Of a stretch of 13,552 nucleotides of DNA, positions 13,492 through 13,552 are shown piece after piece; position 1 is the first letter of the stretch; the number at the start of each line of letters is the position of its first letter. The translations under genes were made by a program, and so were the position numbers. Source of the stretch: Lachnospiraceae bacterium (GTDB taxonomy: Bacteria > Bacillota_A > Clostridia > Lachnospirales > Lachnospiraceae); contig JAFRYJ010000184.1 of NCBI GenBank assembly GCA_017437705.1, positions 1-13,552 of the forward strand. The letters are read 5' to 3'. Under the pieces are notes generated by a model. That model saw only the letters and a list, made by a program, of their open reading frames with translations. It did no database searches and was not told the origin of the DNA.

Positions 13492-13526
13492 GTTTAAAGC
13501 ATCATCATTACGAAGGAGGATTTATC

Positions 13527-13552
13527 ATGGCTGAAGAAAGAGAAGGCAGACC
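13527..13552 (+). CDS. rpsR: 30S ribosomal protein S18 (5' end only)
   Basis: Only eight complete codons are present (MAEEREGR), and the gene runs off the window. AAGGAGGA (13513-13520) lies 6 nt upstream. The sequence alone cannot identify it. The call rests on the strong ribosome binding site, the charged N-terminus and the conserved rpsF-ssb-rpsR order. Confidence 0.75.

Overview
The window looks like a chromosomal segment of a Gram-positive Clostridia bacterium, most likely a Lachnospiraceae member. This is inferred from strong AGGAGG-type ribosome binding sites, heavy AGG and ATA codon use at moderately high GC, DUF1934 (YwiB-like) and DUF951 (YyzM-like) genes, a CIRCE operator, and the Firmicutes order DUF951 - rpsF - ssb - rpsR. 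No transposase, phage gene, CRISPR array, rRNA or tRNA was seen.

Left part (1-5090). A MATE efflux transporter is followed after 1 nt by a short-chain dehydrogenase gene broken by one in-frame TAA. After a convergent terminator lies a lone minus-strand gene for a bacterial microcompartment shell protein (PduU/EutS type) with its own near-consensus promoter. Divergent from it are a DUF1934 gene and a lipoprotein gene whose Thr/Glu/Gln linker is encoded by a 12-bp minisatellite. Two 168-169 bp copies of an undescribed non-coding repeat sit in this part in opposite orientations (2375-2543 and 4897-5064). They share near-identical blocks and keep the same hairpins at matching positions even where the arm sequences differ. 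This is the best candidate for something new.

Middle part (5091-9311). An XRE-type regulator is fused to a desulfoferrodoxin-like domain that has lost part of its iron ligand set. Next come a Lon protease gene with a canonical promoter and a CIRCE (HrcA) operator in its leader, then a Cof-type HAD phosphatase that may be cotranscribed with lon. A bidirectional terminator closes this block.

Right part (9330-13552). A LicA/choline-kinase-like phosphotransferase and an M20 metallohydrolase are divergently transcribed from a 516-bp spacer with two good promoters and a nested hairpin in the M20 leader. Both genes use a different codon set from their neighbours (AGA instead of AGG, almost no ATA), which suggests very high expression or separate ancestry. 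Beyond a UUCG terminator and a strong 17-bp hairpin lies the conserved housekeeping cluster: DUF951, then rpsF, ssb and the first codons of rpsR, which runs off the window.
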